From Ochotona curzoniae (Eukaryota > Chordata > Mammalia > Lagomorpha > Ochotonidae): a DNA stretch of 64,000 nt. The notes under the pieces are model-generated. The model worked only from the letters and a program-made list of their open reading frames with translations, did not search any database and was not told where the DNA came from. The first letter of the stretch is position 1; every line of letters begins with the position of its first letter. The stretch is from assembly GCF_017591425.1 (NCBI RefSeq), contig NW_024465751.1, positions 9,858,001 through 9,922,000 of the forward strand, written 5' to 3'. Made by a program: the position numbers and the translations under genes. Below, piece by piece: positions 63,973 to 64,000 of this stretch.

Positions 63973-64000
63973 GAGCCAGCATTGTAGCACAGTGGGGCAT
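63973..64000 (+). mobile_element. CSINE 5' end, cut by the window edge
   Basis: 'ggagccagcattgtagcacagtgg' is the 5' head of a plus-strand CSINE ('ggccggcattgtggcacagtggg'). The rest lies beyond the window. Confidence 0.85.

Overview
This is 64 kb of mammalian nuclear DNA with no protein-coding gene, rRNA, tRNA or CRISPR array that I can support. The source is almost certainly a lagomorph, and most likely a pika (Ochotona). About nineteen tRNA-derived C-type SINEs, the lagomorph CSINE family, lie on both strands. Several end in the 'ctctgtatatctgac...' form that I associate with pika rather than the '...taactctgcctttcaaataaa' end of rabbit. The genus call rests on remembered consensus sequences, not on an alignment. 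Open reading frames are short, random in composition, often cross repeats, and match no family I recognise.

Layout. 1-5 kb: old MIR fragments, a 68-nt imperfect hairpin (2063-2130) and two AT-rich candidate conserved non-coding elements. 5-9 kb: four CSINEs in both orientations. 9-17 kb: L2-, MIR- and MLT1-type relics, a homeobox-site-rich element (9690-9835), an AC/GA microsatellite and an RFX X-box-like element (14280-14425). 17-25 kb: CSINEs clustered at 21.9-23.9 kb, one carrying an internal duplication, then two opposed pieces of a mariner-like element and an (AC)33 tract. 25-36 kb: mostly old sequence with MIR, L2 and MLT1 fragments, CSINE pairs and an AC tract. 36-39 kb: a GT tract facing a GCGC-containing AC tract, a MER5A copy and a 21-bp perfect palindrome. 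39-48 kb: another mariner-like copy, a Tc2-like fossil, an unassigned inverted repeat of about 95 bp (arms near 44.4 and 45.5 kb), a PBX-PREP/MEIS-type site, a SINE nested in a SINE, an MLT1 LTR and the youngest-looking SINE, which has an exact 11-bp target-site duplication. 48-64 kb: largely unique sequence with a MEF2/TEAD/CArG-like cluster (50.8-51.0 kb), an old LTR-like repeat, a 34-bp tandem duplication, an AP-1/forkhead element (59.9-60.1 kb), a MER20 copy and the first bases of a SINE cut by the window end.

The window reads as intergenic DNA or the inside of a long intron. Any function is likely to be regulatory: isolated AT-rich segments with dense transcription-factor motifs stand out from the repeat background. 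All repeat names are from memory and all regulatory calls are motif-based inference. I found no previously undescribed system that I could defend; the inverted repeat at 44.4-45.6 kb is the structure I can least explain.
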